DNA of 64,000 bases, taken from the NCBI RefSeq assembly GCF_001908375.1, contig NZ_CP017241.1:1243001-1307000 (forward strand), in the 5' to 3' direction. This document shows positions 34,988-43,075 of the stretch, piece after piece. The notes below the pieces were generated by a model. That model had not been told where the DNA came from. It was given only the letters and a program-made list of their open reading frames with translations, and did not search any database. Made by a program: the position numbers and the translations under genes. Each line of letters opens with the position of its first letter. Position 1 is the stretch's first letter. Source of the stretch: Rhizobium etli 8C-3. Its GTDB lineage: Bacteria; Pseudomonadota; Alphaproteobacteria; Rhizobiales; Rhizobiaceae.

Positions 34988-35317
34988 ATGACTCATGTTT
35001 CATCTGTTTCAGAAACGTCTTATGCCTATTTGGCGACCCTTTCGCGGCTGGACGCGAATGGAGACGGCGTATTGAGCCGCGGGGAACGCGCAGCTGATGA
35101 AAAGCCCGGCATTTTCAAGCGGTTCAGTGAAGACGATGCCGGAGGCCAGCCGCGCTCTACAGCTGGCGACAATGTTCTTGCGCTGATGATCGAACTTGGC
35201 GATAGCGGCGCCGGGAGCGTTGCATCGAATTCTCAAAATGCGGCGGGCGAGAGCGATCACGCCTCCGAAATCTACCGAAATACATACGGCCAGTACGACC
35301 TCGACATCGCGTCCTGA
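34988..35317 (+). CDS. single EF-hand small protein
   Basis: A 109-residue protein with one canonical 12-residue calcium loop at residues 22-33 (DANGDGVLSRGE: Asp22, Asn24, Asp26, backbone Val28, Glu33). The remainder is polar, with no signal peptide or second EF hand recognised. EF hands usually act in pairs, so a single one suggests dimerisation or a structural calcium site. A strong GGAGG precedes the ATG and a good terminator follows the stop, so this is a monocistronic gene. The role is unknown. Confidence 0.78.
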   Translation: MTHVSSVSETSYAYLATLSRLDANGDGVLSRGERAADEKPGIFKRFSEDDAGGQPRSTAGDNVLALMIELGDSGAGSVASNSQNAAGESDHASEIYRNTYGQYDLDIAS

Positions 35318-35338
35318 GCTTGACCTGCAGCAATCGAC

Positions 35339-35367
35339 AGCCGGCCCCGATGGCCGGCTTTTTCTTT
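35339..35367 (+). terminator. rho-independent terminator of the EF-hand gene
   Basis: AGCCGGCC (35339-35346) and GGCCGGCT (35352-35359) form an eight-pair stem with loop CCGAT, followed by TTTTCTTTG, 21 bases after the stop codon. Confidence 0.88.
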
Positions 35368-35443
35368 GCCTGGTCTGCAGCAGGAACACCTTCCTCCATG
35401 AGGCGTTGGGAACAATAAGCTCTCAAAAATGGAAGGAATCCGG

Positions 35444-35959
35444 ATGGCCAGGATCGTCACAATCGCGGCATTTGCCGTTGCCGCAACGGCTTCGATGGCA
35501 ATTGCGCAGGACAAGCAGACGGCAGTTGCAAATTTTGTCGGAGAGGACGGCAAGGAAAACGGCCGTGCTACGCTGACGGCTGCGGCCAGCGGCGGTGTAT
35601 TGATCGAGCTGGAGGTCTCTAACCTTCCGGCAAACCGATGGGTAGGTTTCCATGTCCACGAAGTCGGCAAATGCGACCCGGCCACCCATCATGAATCGGC
35701 AGGCAAGCATTTCGATCCGACGAAGGCCGAGCACGGCATCCTGACAGCCAAGGGTCCGCATGCCGGCGATATGCCGAACCAGTTCGTCGATCAACATGGC
35801 GTCCTGCGCGCACAGGTTTTCAACAGCATGGCCACGCTTGACGGCAAGGAGGACGGCGTTCGCGGCCGTGCCCTCATGATCCACGCAAATTCGGATGACT
35901 ATCGCAGTCAGCCGGCGGGCGATGCAGGCGCAAGGCTGGCTTGCGGCGTTATCGAATGA
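35444..35959 (+). CDS. sodC: periplasmic Cu/Zn superoxide dismutase
   Basis: A 171-residue enzyme converting superoxide to hydrogen peroxide and oxygen in the periplasm. A signal peptide (MARIVTIAAFAVAATASMAIA) is followed by the eight-strand barrel. Copper and zinc ligands appear in GFHVHEVGKCD, SAGKHFDP, GPHAGDMPN and ALMIHANSDDY. The cysteine in GKCD pairs with that in RLACGVIE near the C-terminus. GGAAGGAATCCGG precedes the ATG at 35444. All metal ligands look intact. Rhizobia meet oxidative bursts during plant infection, which gives such an enzyme an obvious use. Confidence 0.95.
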   Translation: MARIVTIAAFAVAATASMAIAQDKQTAVANFVGEDGKENGRATLTAAASGGVLIELEVSNLPANRWVGFHVHEVGKCDPATHHESAGKHFDPTKAEHGILTAKGPHAGDMPNQFVDQHGVLRAQVFNSMATLDGKEDGVRGRALMIHANSDDYRSQPAGDAGARLACGVIE

Positions 35960-35981
35960 AGGGGCAAGACGCGCCGTCTTC

Positions 35982-36557
35982 TCAACTGTAGTAGAAGCGC
36001 TCGGCGTACCAGTCCGTCGAAGCCATCGGTTTTTCCTGCGCTACCCAGCGAGCGATATCGCTTTCCTCCAGCAAATCCGCCGTCACCTGGTCTTCAACGC
36101 CGACAAAGATGAGATTGGTATTTTCCCTGAGGCGCGGATCGAGCGTAAAGCCCATCCGGCTGTCATTGGCGCTGTGTAGCAGGTTCATCCGGACATAGAA
36201 GAATTCCGGATGGTAGCTCATCTCGCTTGCCTCGTTGAAGGCATGTGCGACGTCGATGACCGACTTTGCCGGACCATTATAGGCGGTGATTGCCTCGTTA
36301 AGCCCGAAGGTCGCCCCGTAAAGCGCGGCGGAACGGGCGGGAATGAGGGTTATTTCGCCGTTGGTCAGATCGATCTGCTGTCCGGAAAAGCCGTTGACCT
36401 GACCGTCGAGCGCGCCTTGGAAGAAATAGGAGAAGCGTCCGCGCGTCAGATAGATCGCCTGCCAGCGAAACCGGACATATTCTTCCGACGGCCCGGTAAG
36501 TCCCTTCAGGGTCTGCAGGCACTGCACAAACGTATCGCGGTAGTTCGGCAGCGGCAT
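35982..36557 (-). CDS. hypothetical protein, family not recognised
   Basis: A 191-residue soluble protein, MPLPNYRDTFVQCLQTLKG to WYAERFYYS. It is rich in aromatics (FSYFFQG, EFFYVRMNL, DWYAERFYYS) and has a mixed alpha/beta look; no signal peptide, membrane helix or catalytic motif is seen. AAGGAGATTGACCG gives a strong ribosome binding site, and codon use matches its neighbours, so it is surely expressed. It is convergent with sodC and downstream of mscS on the same strand by 66 bases, so it could be the last gene of the ygfZ-HD-phosphatase-mscS operon. Confidence 0.75.
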   Translation of the reverse strand: MPLPNYRDTFVQCLQTLKGLTGPSEEYVRFRWQAIYLTRGRFSYFFQGALDGQVNGFSGQQIDLTNGEITLIPARSAALYGATFGLNEAITAYNGPAKSVIDVAHAFNEASEMSYHPEFFYVRMNLLHSANDSRMGFTLDPRLRENTNLIFVGVEDQVTADLLEESDIARWVAQEKPMASTDWYAERFYYS

Positions 36558-36623
36558 CGGTCAATCTCCTTGGAAGGGTAACCGACAGAGCGTCAAAACG
36601 TTCCGCGGCGGAGCACCGGTTGC

Positions 36624-37523
36624 CTACCGGCGGCCTTGTCTTTCGGACATCGCCGGCTCGCCGGCTATCCCTTCGGCGTCGGCGTCCGCCGGACTGGGCG
36701 GCACTTGCGTGCCGTAGGGGGGAATGAGATGCCCGTTTCGGTCTACGGCGAGCTTGGCGCGTTTGATCATGTCGCGGCTCACGCCCCACCAGTCCCCGGT
36801 CTTGGCCCAGTAGCGCAGCGTGATACCGATCGTGGCGCCGCTCATGCTGTCGATGAAGACGGCAGGGGCCGGCGTTCTAAGGATGCGCGGGTCGGCCTTG
36901 GCAAAGCCGAGCAATCGCTCCATGGCGGCATCGGCATCGTCTTCATAGGCGAGGCTTATCTTCAGCTCGTTCTGGCGCGTTGGTTCACGACTGTAGTTGG
37001 TGATCGGCGTGTTCCAGAGGATGGAATTCGGAGCGAGCCGATAGAGCCCGTCGGATGTCTTCAATTCCGTGGCGAAGAGACCGATCTCGCGAACGGTGCC
37101 CGAGACGCTGCTCGTCTCGATATACTCCCCGACCCGGAAGGGGCGCAGGATGAGCAGCATGATGCCCGCTGCAATATTCTGCAGCGTTCCCTGCAGCGCA
37201 AGGCCGATCGCCAGGCCCACAGCGCCAAGAGCAGCGATGATCGACGCAGTCTGAACGCCGAATTGGGCAAGAACCGTAACAAAAACGAGGATCAACAGTG
37301 CATAGCGCAAGACATTCGTGAAGAAACGCGCCAGCGTCTCGTCGATGCCACGCACCCGCGACATGCCTTCATAGGCCCAACGGCTCACGAAGCTTGCCAT
37401 GATCCAGCCGGCGATCAGAAGGATCATCGCTCCAAGGATCGAGAACGCATATTGCACGGCAAGCGCGCTTGCCTCGTTGAGCGCCGTGCGGGTTGCCGCG
37501 ATGACGTCCGTTGCCTGCTCCAT
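36624..37523 (-). CDS. mechanosensitive channel of the MscS family
   Basis: A 299-residue inner-membrane channel with three N-terminal membrane helices (about 25-47, 65-88, 90-115). The pore helix GVQTASIIAALGAVGLAIGLALQGTLQNIAAGI carries the alternating Gly/Ala pattern of MscS TM3, followed by the beta domain (FRVGEYIETSSVSGTVREIGLF, LAPNSILWNTPITNYSR) and a C-terminal domain. It releases solutes on hypo-osmotic shock. ATG at 37523 is used. A TTG at 37559 overlaps the phosphatase stop (TTGA) and would add 12 residues. The start is uncertain between these two. Confidence 0.92.
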   Translation of the reverse strand: MEQATDVIAATRTALNEASALAVQYAFSILGAMILLIAGWIMASFVSRWAYEGMSRVRGIDETLARFFTNVLRYALLILVFVTVLAQFGVQTASIIAALGAVGLAIGLALQGTLQNIAAGIMLLILRPFRVGEYIETSSVSGTVREIGLFATELKTSDGLYRLAPNSILWNTPITNYSREPTRQNELKISLAYEDDADAAMERLLGFAKADPRILRTPAPAVFIDSMSGATIGITLRYWAKTGDWWGVSRDMIKRAKLAVDRNGHLIPPYGTQVPPSPADADAEGIAGEPAMSERQGRR

Positions 37524-37555
37524 GCCGAGGCTAGATGGGGCAGGAGGCGGAAGCG

Positions 37556-38086
37556 TCAACCGACCAATTCGGTCTTTACCGAGAACACGAAAGGCGCATT
37601 GCCATCGGCATCGGCACCGCGTCCGATGGCGCGCACGGCATCCACCAGACGGCCCTTTCGTCGAAGCAGCACATCGCCGATTTCGACAATGCGGGCATTT
37701 GGCGTCGCATAGGGCGAGGCGATGCGCAGGCGCTTTGCCAGCGCCATCTCGTCCTGCTCAGGCGCAAGCGAAAGCGCGGCGATCAGGGCGGCGGCGGGGG
37801 AGCGGGATACGCCCATCCAGCAATGGATCAGCAGAGGAGAGCGCTGGTCCCAGGCGGCGGCAAAATCGATCAGCCGGCGCACATGCTCCTCCTCAGGCGC
37901 GACCAGCTTTCCCGTTCCCTTGAAGGCAATGTCGTTCATATACAGAAGTAGATGGCGGTCGGCGGCAATCACGCCGGGCCGGTGGAAGGCCTGTTCCTTT
38001 GCCATCAGGCTGATCATTTCCCGCGCGCCGTGGCGCACCGCCATTTCGGCGATCCCGGAAAGGGGCGAAACGACGATCCTCGTCAT
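37556..38086 (-). CDS. protein-tyrosine/dual-specificity phosphatase-like protein
   Basis: A 176-residue cytosolic protein with the cysteine phosphatase P-loop HCWMGVSRS: nucleophile Cys89 and Arg95 (C-x5-R). A candidate general acid lies in LYMNDIAF near residue 52. Short bacterial members of this group are often annotated as tyrosine phosphatases; physiological substrates are unknown. The ATG overlaps the stop of the upstream HD gene (ATGA), and its own stop overlaps a possible TTG start of mscS, so translation in this operon is probably coupled. Confidence 0.85.
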   Translation of the reverse strand: MTRIVVSPLSGIAEMAVRHGAREMISLMAKEQAFHRPGVIAADRHLLLYMNDIAFKGTGKLVAPEEEHVRRLIDFAAAWDQRSPLLIHCWMGVSRSPAAALIAALSLAPEQDEMALAKRLRIASPYATPNARIVEIGDVLLRRKGRLVDAVRAIGRGADADGNAPFVFSVKTELVG

Positions 38087-38688
38087 AGTTTCGTGCTCCT
38101 CCGCATCATTTCGATCGCCTCGAAGCGCTCGCAGAAGAGTCGCTGCGCATCCAGCGCCGGAAGCGGCTCGATCAACAGCATGTCCTTGCTGATGCCGCGC
38201 GGCTGGCCGAAGAATTTCCGGGCTTCGACAGGCGTGAAACCGGCAAGGCAGGTCGCCTCGAAATATGCCGCGATCGTATCGGCCTTCTTGATCTTTTCCT
38301 TGAGTTCCCGTGACGGGTGCGGCGGCAGGCCGAAGCGCAGGTGAACGGCCGCCTCGAGACGCTTTTCCACGGCCTTATAGCCGCCGCCGACGACTGACTT
38401 GAACGGCGAGATCATGTCGCCGATCACATATTCGGGGGCGTCGTGCAGCAGCGCCATCAAGCAATCGTCAGGCGTCGCATGGTTGAACCGCCGGAAGATG
38501 TCCTCGACGACGAGGCAGTGCTGGGCGACGGAGAAGGCATGGTTCCCGCGGGTCTGGCCGTTCCAGCGCGCGACACGCGCCAGCCCGTGGGCGATATCGC
38601 TGAGTTCGACATCCAGCGGCGAGGGGTCGAGCAGATCCAGGCGTCGGCCAGACAGCATGCGCTGCCATGCGCGCGGCTCCTTGTTCAC
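38083..38688 (-). CDS. HD-domain hydrolase (YfbR-like)
   Basis: A 201-residue HD-superfamily protein. Metal ligands are in NHAFSVAQHCLVVEDIF (first histidine), LMALLHDAPEYVIGDM (HD pair) and KKADTIAAYFEATCL (last aspartate). The pattern with LHDAPEYVIGD is that of YfbR-type 5'-nucleotidases. GTG at 38688 has GAGGTAAGCGC upstream and overlaps the ygfZ stop as GTGA. Its stop overlaps the phosphatase ATG. Substrate is inferred as nucleotides. Confidence 0.85.
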   Translation of the reverse strand: MNKEPRAWQRMLSGRRLDLLDPSPLDVELSDIAHGLARVARWNGQTRGNHAFSVAQHCLVVEDIFRRFNHATPDDCLMALLHDAPEYVIGDMISPFKSVVGGGYKAVEKRLEAAVHLRFGLPPHPSRELKEKIKKADTIAAYFEATCLAGFTPVEARKFFGQPRGISKDMLLIEPLPALDAQRLFCERFEAIEMMRRSTKL

Positions 38689-39524
38689 GCGCTTACCTCG
38701 TTTGCGACGGCAGGGAAGGTGAGGCCGGACCACGGCGGCAGTCTCAGCGAAACGGTCGTCTCTCCCGCCAGCAGCGGAATGCCGTTTGCGATGGCTTCGC
38801 CGGCGCGATCGATGCGGACGATCGCAAGCCCATTGCTGCCGATGACGGTGCCCAACGCGCCGAGCGGCTTTCCGGCAGCCGTGATCTCGGTCCCCGTGGC
38901 GGGCAGTTCGGCATCGGCGCTGACTGATACGACACGTCGGCGCGCGGTGCCGCGGTGCTGCATGCGGGAAACGACTTCCTGACCGACATAGCATCCCTTC
39001 CTGAAGGAGAGGCCACCGTTCAGATCCAGCAGCACGTCATGCGGAAACGCGTCCTGCAGGGTGAAATCCCGACCGGAAATCGCAACGCCGTGCTCGGCGC
39101 GCAGGGCATCGTAAAGCATGGCATCGGCCGCACCATGATTGCCACCGCGGCGAATCAGTACCCCGCCGGCCTTCGCAAAGCGGCTGTCGGCCACCCCTTC
39201 CGCGGCTTGTTCGTCCCAGGAAACGGTAACGCCCTGGTCTTTGTCCGGTTCAAGTGTCACGGCGGCGCGCAGCTTGTAAATGGCCAGCCGCTTCAAGAGT
39301 GCATCCTGCTGGCCGGTGTCCGTCTCGATGATGAAATCGGCGCCGTCGCGCCAGATCATGAAGTCGAACAGGATCTTGCCCTGCGGCGTCAGCAGCGCGC
39401 CCGGCCGCGCTTCGCTTGCGCAAAGCGAGACGACGTCGGTCGTAATGAGATTGTGCAAAAAGGCCTCGGCGTCGGCCCCGCTGACGCGGATGAGCGCGCG
39501 ATCCTTCAGAAAGACGGCTGGCAT
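38685..39524 (-). CDS. ygfZ: folate-binding protein YgfZ (iron-sulfur cluster assembly factor)
   Basis: A 279-residue relative of aminomethyltransferase GcvT. The family signature is KGCYVGQEVVSRMQHRG (about 175-191), where the cysteine of K-G-C-[YF]-x-G-Q-E is functional. The N-terminal LKDRALIRVSGADAEAFLHNLITTDV is also typical. YgfZ helps assembly and repair of iron-sulfur proteins with tetrahydrofolate. It is the first gene of a four-gene run with successive four-base overlaps, and its full length is normal. Confidence 0.93.
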   Translation of the reverse strand: MPAVFLKDRALIRVSGADAEAFLHNLITTDVVSLCASEARPGALLTPQGKILFDFMIWRDGADFIIETDTGQQDALLKRLAIYKLRAAVTLEPDKDQGVTVSWDEQAAEGVADSRFAKAGGVLIRRGGNHGAADAMLYDALRAEHGVAISGRDFTLQDAFPHDVLLDLNGGLSFRKGCYVGQEVVSRMQHRGTARRRVVSVSADAELPATGTEITAAGKPLGALGTVIGSNGLAIVRIDRAGEAIANGIPLLAGETTVSLRLPPWSGLTFPAVANEVSA

Positions 39525-39603
39525 GGCTGAACCTGTCGCGTTCGTTATCGCTCAGAAGTAGGTCTTCCGTGCGCTGGCTGCAAGCGGGATTGAAAAGCCA
39601 AGC

Positions 39604-40353
39604 TCAGTCGCCGGCCGTGAAGAACTTCCATTTGCCGGCCGGCGTAATGCCGAGACGGTAGAAATTGTAGCCGCCGAATTCCTGCATGTCGGAAAAATCG
39701 CCCGCAGTGACGATTCGCAACAGTTCCACGCGTTCCGGCGGGGTCAAAGCCTTCAGATCCTTCTCGGCGAAATAAGGCCAGACATACATCTCGTCCGGCG
39801 TGCCTGCGCCGACATGCACGAAACCGGTCGAGATCACGTCGAGCATGATTGCGAGGATTTCGTCGCCGTCAGGGTCGCCCGATAGGTCTTTCAGCGTGCC
39901 GATCGGGTCGTCCGTGGGTTCGCCCACGGACACTTGCGTCTGTTCCGCACCGCTGCCGAAGAGCGGTCGCAGACGCTCCAGGTCGCCGGATGCTGCGGCT
40001 TCTACGATCTGCTCGCGCATGCGGCGCACAGGCTCTGGAGCCTTGCTGATGTCGTAGATCACTTCGACAGGCTTCGATTGGTCATCAGCGCCGGGCGTCA
40101 TGTCGCTCCCTTGGCTGCTGTCCTTGCTGATGAGGGGGTCCGGCATCGGCACGCCCGGAGGCGTTGAAGACGGTATCTGGGACTGTCCGGAATTTTCCTG
40201 ATCGGCCGCCTGCGGGTCGGCTTGGCCCGGAATCTTCTGGAGTTCAGAAAGAGCACTTGCCGAAGGAGCCGCCAGAATGCCGGCGCTGAGGCAAACAGCG
40301 AGCAGGAGCGGCGCGATCGGTAGCCGCGATTCGGTGTCCTTACCGGTACGCAT
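39604..40353 (-). CDS. secreted hypothetical protein, Rhizobiales type
   Basis: A 249-residue exported protein. A signal segment (LPIAPLLLAVCLSAGILAAPSASA, to about residue 35) is followed by a low-complexity linker rich in Pro, Ser, Gln and Asp (40-95). The conserved-looking domain (about 100-249) has REQIVEAAASGDLERLRPLF, DILAIMLDVISTGFVHV-like wording and MYVWPYFAEKDLKALTPPE, ending NFYRLGITPAGKWKFFTAGD. I recall this type as an uncharacterised rhizobial protein. It sits 11 bases after the small gene at 40365 on the same strand. Confidence 0.75.
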   Translation of the reverse strand: MRTGKDTESRLPIAPLLLAVCLSAGILAAPSASALSELQKIPGQADPQAADQENSGQSQIPSSTPPGVPMPDPLISKDSSQGSDMTPGADDQSKPVEVIYDISKAPEPVRRMREQIVEAAASGDLERLRPLFGSGAEQTQVSVGEPTDDPIGTLKDLSGDPDGDEILAIMLDVISTGFVHVGAGTPDEMYVWPYFAEKDLKALTPPERVELLRIVTAGDFSDMQEFGGYNFYRLGITPAGKWKFFTAGD

Positions 40354-40364
40354 GAGACTCTCTG

Positions 40365-40622
40365 TTATTGCAGGGTGCGGTTCGGAGAAAATTCGCCACC
40401 CAGCATTCGTTCGCGCAGCGAATCAAGCAGCGCTTCTGCACCCTTTTCGCCATGGCGGCGGATCGTTTCGCGCAGCGCTTGAACGATTGCCGTATCGGCA
40501 ATGATCTCTGGCTCGATACCGTCAGCCATACCGTCGGCCCAGGCTTCGTTGTGGTATTCCAGAGCCGCCTGCATCTTTTCGTGGACGATCATGTCGTCGA
40601 TGTCATTGAGGCTTGGTTCCAT
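40365..40622 (-). CDS. small acidic hypothetical protein
   Basis: An 85-residue helical acidic protein (MEPSLNDIDDMIVHEKMQAA...). ATG at 40622 follows GAGGAAGAGATA, a strong ribosome binding site; an upstream ATG at 40643 is possible but poorly spaced. No motif is recognised. It is close ahead of the secreted hypothetical gene (11-base gap), so the two probably share a transcript. Confidence 0.72.
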   Translation of the reverse strand: MEPSLNDIDDMIVHEKMQAALEYHNEAWADGMADGIEPEIIADTAIVQALRETIRRHGEKGAEALLDSLRERMLGGEFSPNRTLQ

Positions 40623-40722
40623 TATCTCTTCCTCAAATTGCATGCCTTACTGCCTGGTTAACAAGTCTATCAGCCTTTTCCCAAAACGACACGTGCGGGA
40701 GTGAAAACAGGTTAATTTATCC

Positions 40723-41154
40723 CTAATTTCCAAAGCGCGAGGTAATTTCCGTGGCGAGTGTTGCACCTTCGTTACGGTAGCGCTCTTCTGCCACGATGGC
40801 TGACGGAGTGCAATCGGTGTAGACTGAAGCAAAAGCGCGGTAGCCGCGGTTGAACGCCGCCGTCAGCTTTTCCTTCCGCTGCGGTTCATCCCTCGTCTCC
40901 GAATCCAGCAGCTTTTGCATGTCGCTTCGCCATTCGCTGCCGCCCGGCGCCTTGCAGAGCGTGCGCAGGTAGTGGACCGAGCCGATCACCTCCGCCAGCC
41001 GCGAAAGCTTGTCGTCATAAGGCACGACGACGGGCGCTGCCGGCACCGATTCGCTCACCGCCGGCGGAGCCTTGTCCTGCGCCCATGCCGCAGCAGCCAT
41101 TGCCGAGCCGGCGCAGACAGCGAGAGACAGAAAAACGCGTCGAACGGGAATCAT
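40723..41154 (-). CDS. TIGR02301 family protein
   Basis: A 143-residue periplasmic protein. After a signal peptide (MIPVRRVFLSLAVCAGSAMAAAAWA), the conserved block PYDDKLSRLAEVIGSVHYLRTLC...EWRSDMQKLLDSE (45-85) and RGYRAFASVYTDCTPSA match the TIGR02301 family of alphaproteobacteria, with its two cysteines. Function is unknown. It is divergent-like with respect to nothing and has its own leader; the Nudix gene follows upstream on the same strand by 48 bases. Confidence 0.82.
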   Translation of the reverse strand: MIPVRRVFLSLAVCAGSAMAAAAWAQDKAPPAVSESVPAAPVVVPYDDKLSRLAEVIGSVHYLRTLCKAPGGSEWRSDMQKLLDSETRDEPQRKEKLTAAFNRGYRAFASVYTDCTPSAIVAEERYRNEGATLATEITSRFGN

Positions 41155-41202
41155 GTTGATAGATGATACCTGCGCCGTGACCGGAACAAGGCAGGCTGAT
41201 GA

Positions 41203-41631
41203 CTATCCACGCCGATATTGTTGCACGCAGAGCCGTTCGGCACATTCAAGCACCGACTGCGGCACCGGCAAGCGACGGATTTCCTTGACGGTGTACCAGC
41301 CGAGAGCCGCTGCGTCGTCCGACGCCTCGGCTACAGCTTCCGCGTCAGCCTTTACGGTGAAGACCGAAAGGAGGAAGTGGCTGCTGACGCTGCCGTCGGC
41401 GGCATGGGCCTTCAGGTCGTAGGTCGCAAGGAGCTGCGGGCTATAGGCGCGGATGCCGGTCTCCTCCTCAAGTTCCCTCAGGGCCGTTTGGTCAGGCGTC
41501 TCGCCGTCCTCCGCCCGGCCGCCGGGGAAAGCATACATGTCCGCAGACGGCGGGTTGCGGCGGAGCACGAGGAGAAAGCGGCCGTTGCGCTCGAGGATTG
41601 CTGAAGACGCTGCTCTTGGTTTTGAGGTCAT
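41203..41631 (-). CDS. Nudix hydrolase
   Basis: A 142-residue pyrophosphohydrolase. The Nudix box is complete at residues 38-60: G-x5-E-x7-REL-x-EE-x-GI (GRAEDGE...[11 protein letters not shown]). It is preceded by MYAFPG. The general type is that of ADP-ribose or oxidised-nucleotide hydrolases; substrate cannot be assigned. ATG at 41631. It is divergent from ynfA. Confidence 0.9.
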   Translation of the reverse strand: MTSKPRAASSAILERNGRFLLVLRRNPPSADMYAFPGGRAEDGETPDQTALRELEEETGIRAYSPQLLATYDLKAHAADGSVSSHFLLSVFTVKADAEAVAEASDDAAALGWYTVKEIRRLPVPQSVLECAERLCVQQYRRG

Positions 41632-41712
41632 GACCTGTCGTCTCTACACTCGGTCGCGGATTTCCGTATTCTCGTTTTGATATTCAATCGCCGATTCGAA
41701 GGAAAGGGAACC

Positions 41713-42033
41713 CTGACCTATATCATCTACGCATTTGCAGCCCTTTTCGAAATCGCGGGCTGCTTTGCCTTCTGGGCCTGGCTGAGGCTGGGCAAGCCGA
41801 TTGCTTGGCTCGCGCCGGGCATGGTCTCGCTTGCCCTCTTTGCCTGGCTTCTGACGATGGTGCCGAGCGAGGCGGCCGGGCGCACCTTCGCGGCCTATGG
41901 CGGCATTTATATCGTCGCATCGCTTGTCTGGCTGTGGCTTGCAGAAAACCGTGTTCCGGACCGCTGGGATATCGGTGGGGCGGCCGTCTGCCTTGCCGGT
42001 ACGGCGATCATCCTCTTCGGCCCGCGCAGCTAG
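41713..42033 (+). CDS. ynfA: YnfA/UPF0060 family membrane protein, apparent CTG start
   Basis: A 106-residue four-helix inner-membrane protein of the small-multidrug-resistance-like UPF0060 family ([23 protein letters not shown]..., [30 protein letters not shown]). The family N-terminus is MTYIIY. Here the codon at that place is CTG (41713), preceded by GGAAAGGGAAC, a fitting ribosome binding site. The only other in-frame start is a TTG at 41677, which would add 12 residues absent from the family. Transport function is not proven. Confidence 0.85.
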   Translation: MTYIIYAFAALFEIAGCFAFWAWLRLGKPIAWLAPGMVSLALFAWLLTMVPSEAAGRTFAAYGGIYIVASLVWLWLAENRVPDRWDIGGAAVCLAGTAIILFGPRS

Positions 42034-42077
42034 GGCTGCGACTTGACCGTTGCGAAACAGGGTGAAAGGACAACTTC

Positions 42078-42839
42078 ATGTGCGGACGCTACGCCTTGAC
42101 GCTGAGCCCGGAGGAGTTGAAGGAGATACTTGGGCTGCTGGAGCTTGAGGACTTTCCCGCGCGCTACAATATTGCGCCGACGCAGCCGATCCTCGTCGTT
42201 GCTTCCGGCGAGGCGCAGGAGCGCGGCAGCAATCTTCCGGATCGCCGCGCCGTGCTGGTGCGCTGGGGCTTCACGCCGTCCTGGGTCAAGGATCCGAAGG
42301 TATTTCCGCTGCTGATCAATGCGCGGGCCGAGACCGCAATCGGCAAGGCATCCTTCCGCGCCGCCATGCGCCATCGCCGCGTGCTCGTTCCGGCTTCCGG
42401 CTTCTACGAATGGCATCGTCCCTCGAAAAAAAGCGGCGAGAGGCCCCAGGCTTATTGGATCCGGCCCCGCGGCGGCGGCGTGGTTGCCTTCGCCGGCCTG
42501 ATGGAGACCTGGTCGTCGGCCGACGGCTCGGAAGTCGATACGGGGGCAATCCTGACCACGGCGGCAAACGCTTCCATCGCATCGATCCATGATCGCATGC
42601 CGGTCGTCATCAAGCCGGAGGATTTCGCCCGATGGCTCGACTGCAGGACGCAGGAACCGCGCGACGTCGTCGGCCTGATGCAGCCGACGGACGAGGATTT
42701 CTTCGAAGCGATCCCCATCGCAGACAAGGTCAACAAGGTCGCCAACATGGGAGCCGACCTGCAGACGCCGTTGGTGATCGACAAACCGCCGAAAGCGCCC
42801 GGCAAGGAAGCTGGCGACGGCCAGCTCAGCTTGTTCTGA
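42078..42839 (+). CDS. yedK: abasic-site processing protein (HMCES/YedK, SOS response-associated peptidase)
   Basis: A 253-residue SRAP-domain protein that forms a thiazolidine crosslink between its Cys2 and abasic sites in single-stranded DNA, shielding them. MCGRYALTLSPEEL shows the essential Cys2. The conserved blocks PRYNIAPTQ-like ARYNIAPTQPILV, RWGFTPSWVKDP, NARAETAIGKASFR, LVPASGFYEW (catalytic glutamate) and IHDRMPVVI (catalytic histidine) are all intact. The C-terminus ends GDGQLSLF, a sequence (QLSLF) resembling a beta-clamp-binding motif. AAAGGACAACTTC precedes the ATG. Confidence 0.93.
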   Translation: MCGRYALTLSPEELKEILGLLELEDFPARYNIAPTQPILVVASGEAQERGSNLPDRRAVLVRWGFTPSWVKDPKVFPLLINARAETAIGKASFRAAMRHRRVLVPASGFYEWHRPSKKSGERPQAYWIRPRGGGVVAFAGLMETWSSADGSEVDTGAILTTAANASIASIHDRMPVVIKPEDFARWLDCRTQEPRDVVGLMQPTDEDFFEAIPIADKVNKVANMGADLQTPLVIDKPPKAPGKEAGDGQLSLF

Positions 42840-43075
42840 AACCTTGTACCCTTGAGCATATTACGGAAAACCAGGTGTTCTCGATCGCGACCGCCCCTTT
42901 CGGGTTTGGAGGGGACCGCCTACGGATGGCCGTGGCGGCATCTGCTGGATTTTTTGGATTGGATGGCGTGTGTCTGCTGCAGCCGGTGCTCCAAGACCCG
43001 CCGCGTTGGGCGGGTTCTCGATGTCGTCTTACTGACGAGCCTTTTGGAGATCAGCCTGCTCGTTCGTTTTTTCCG

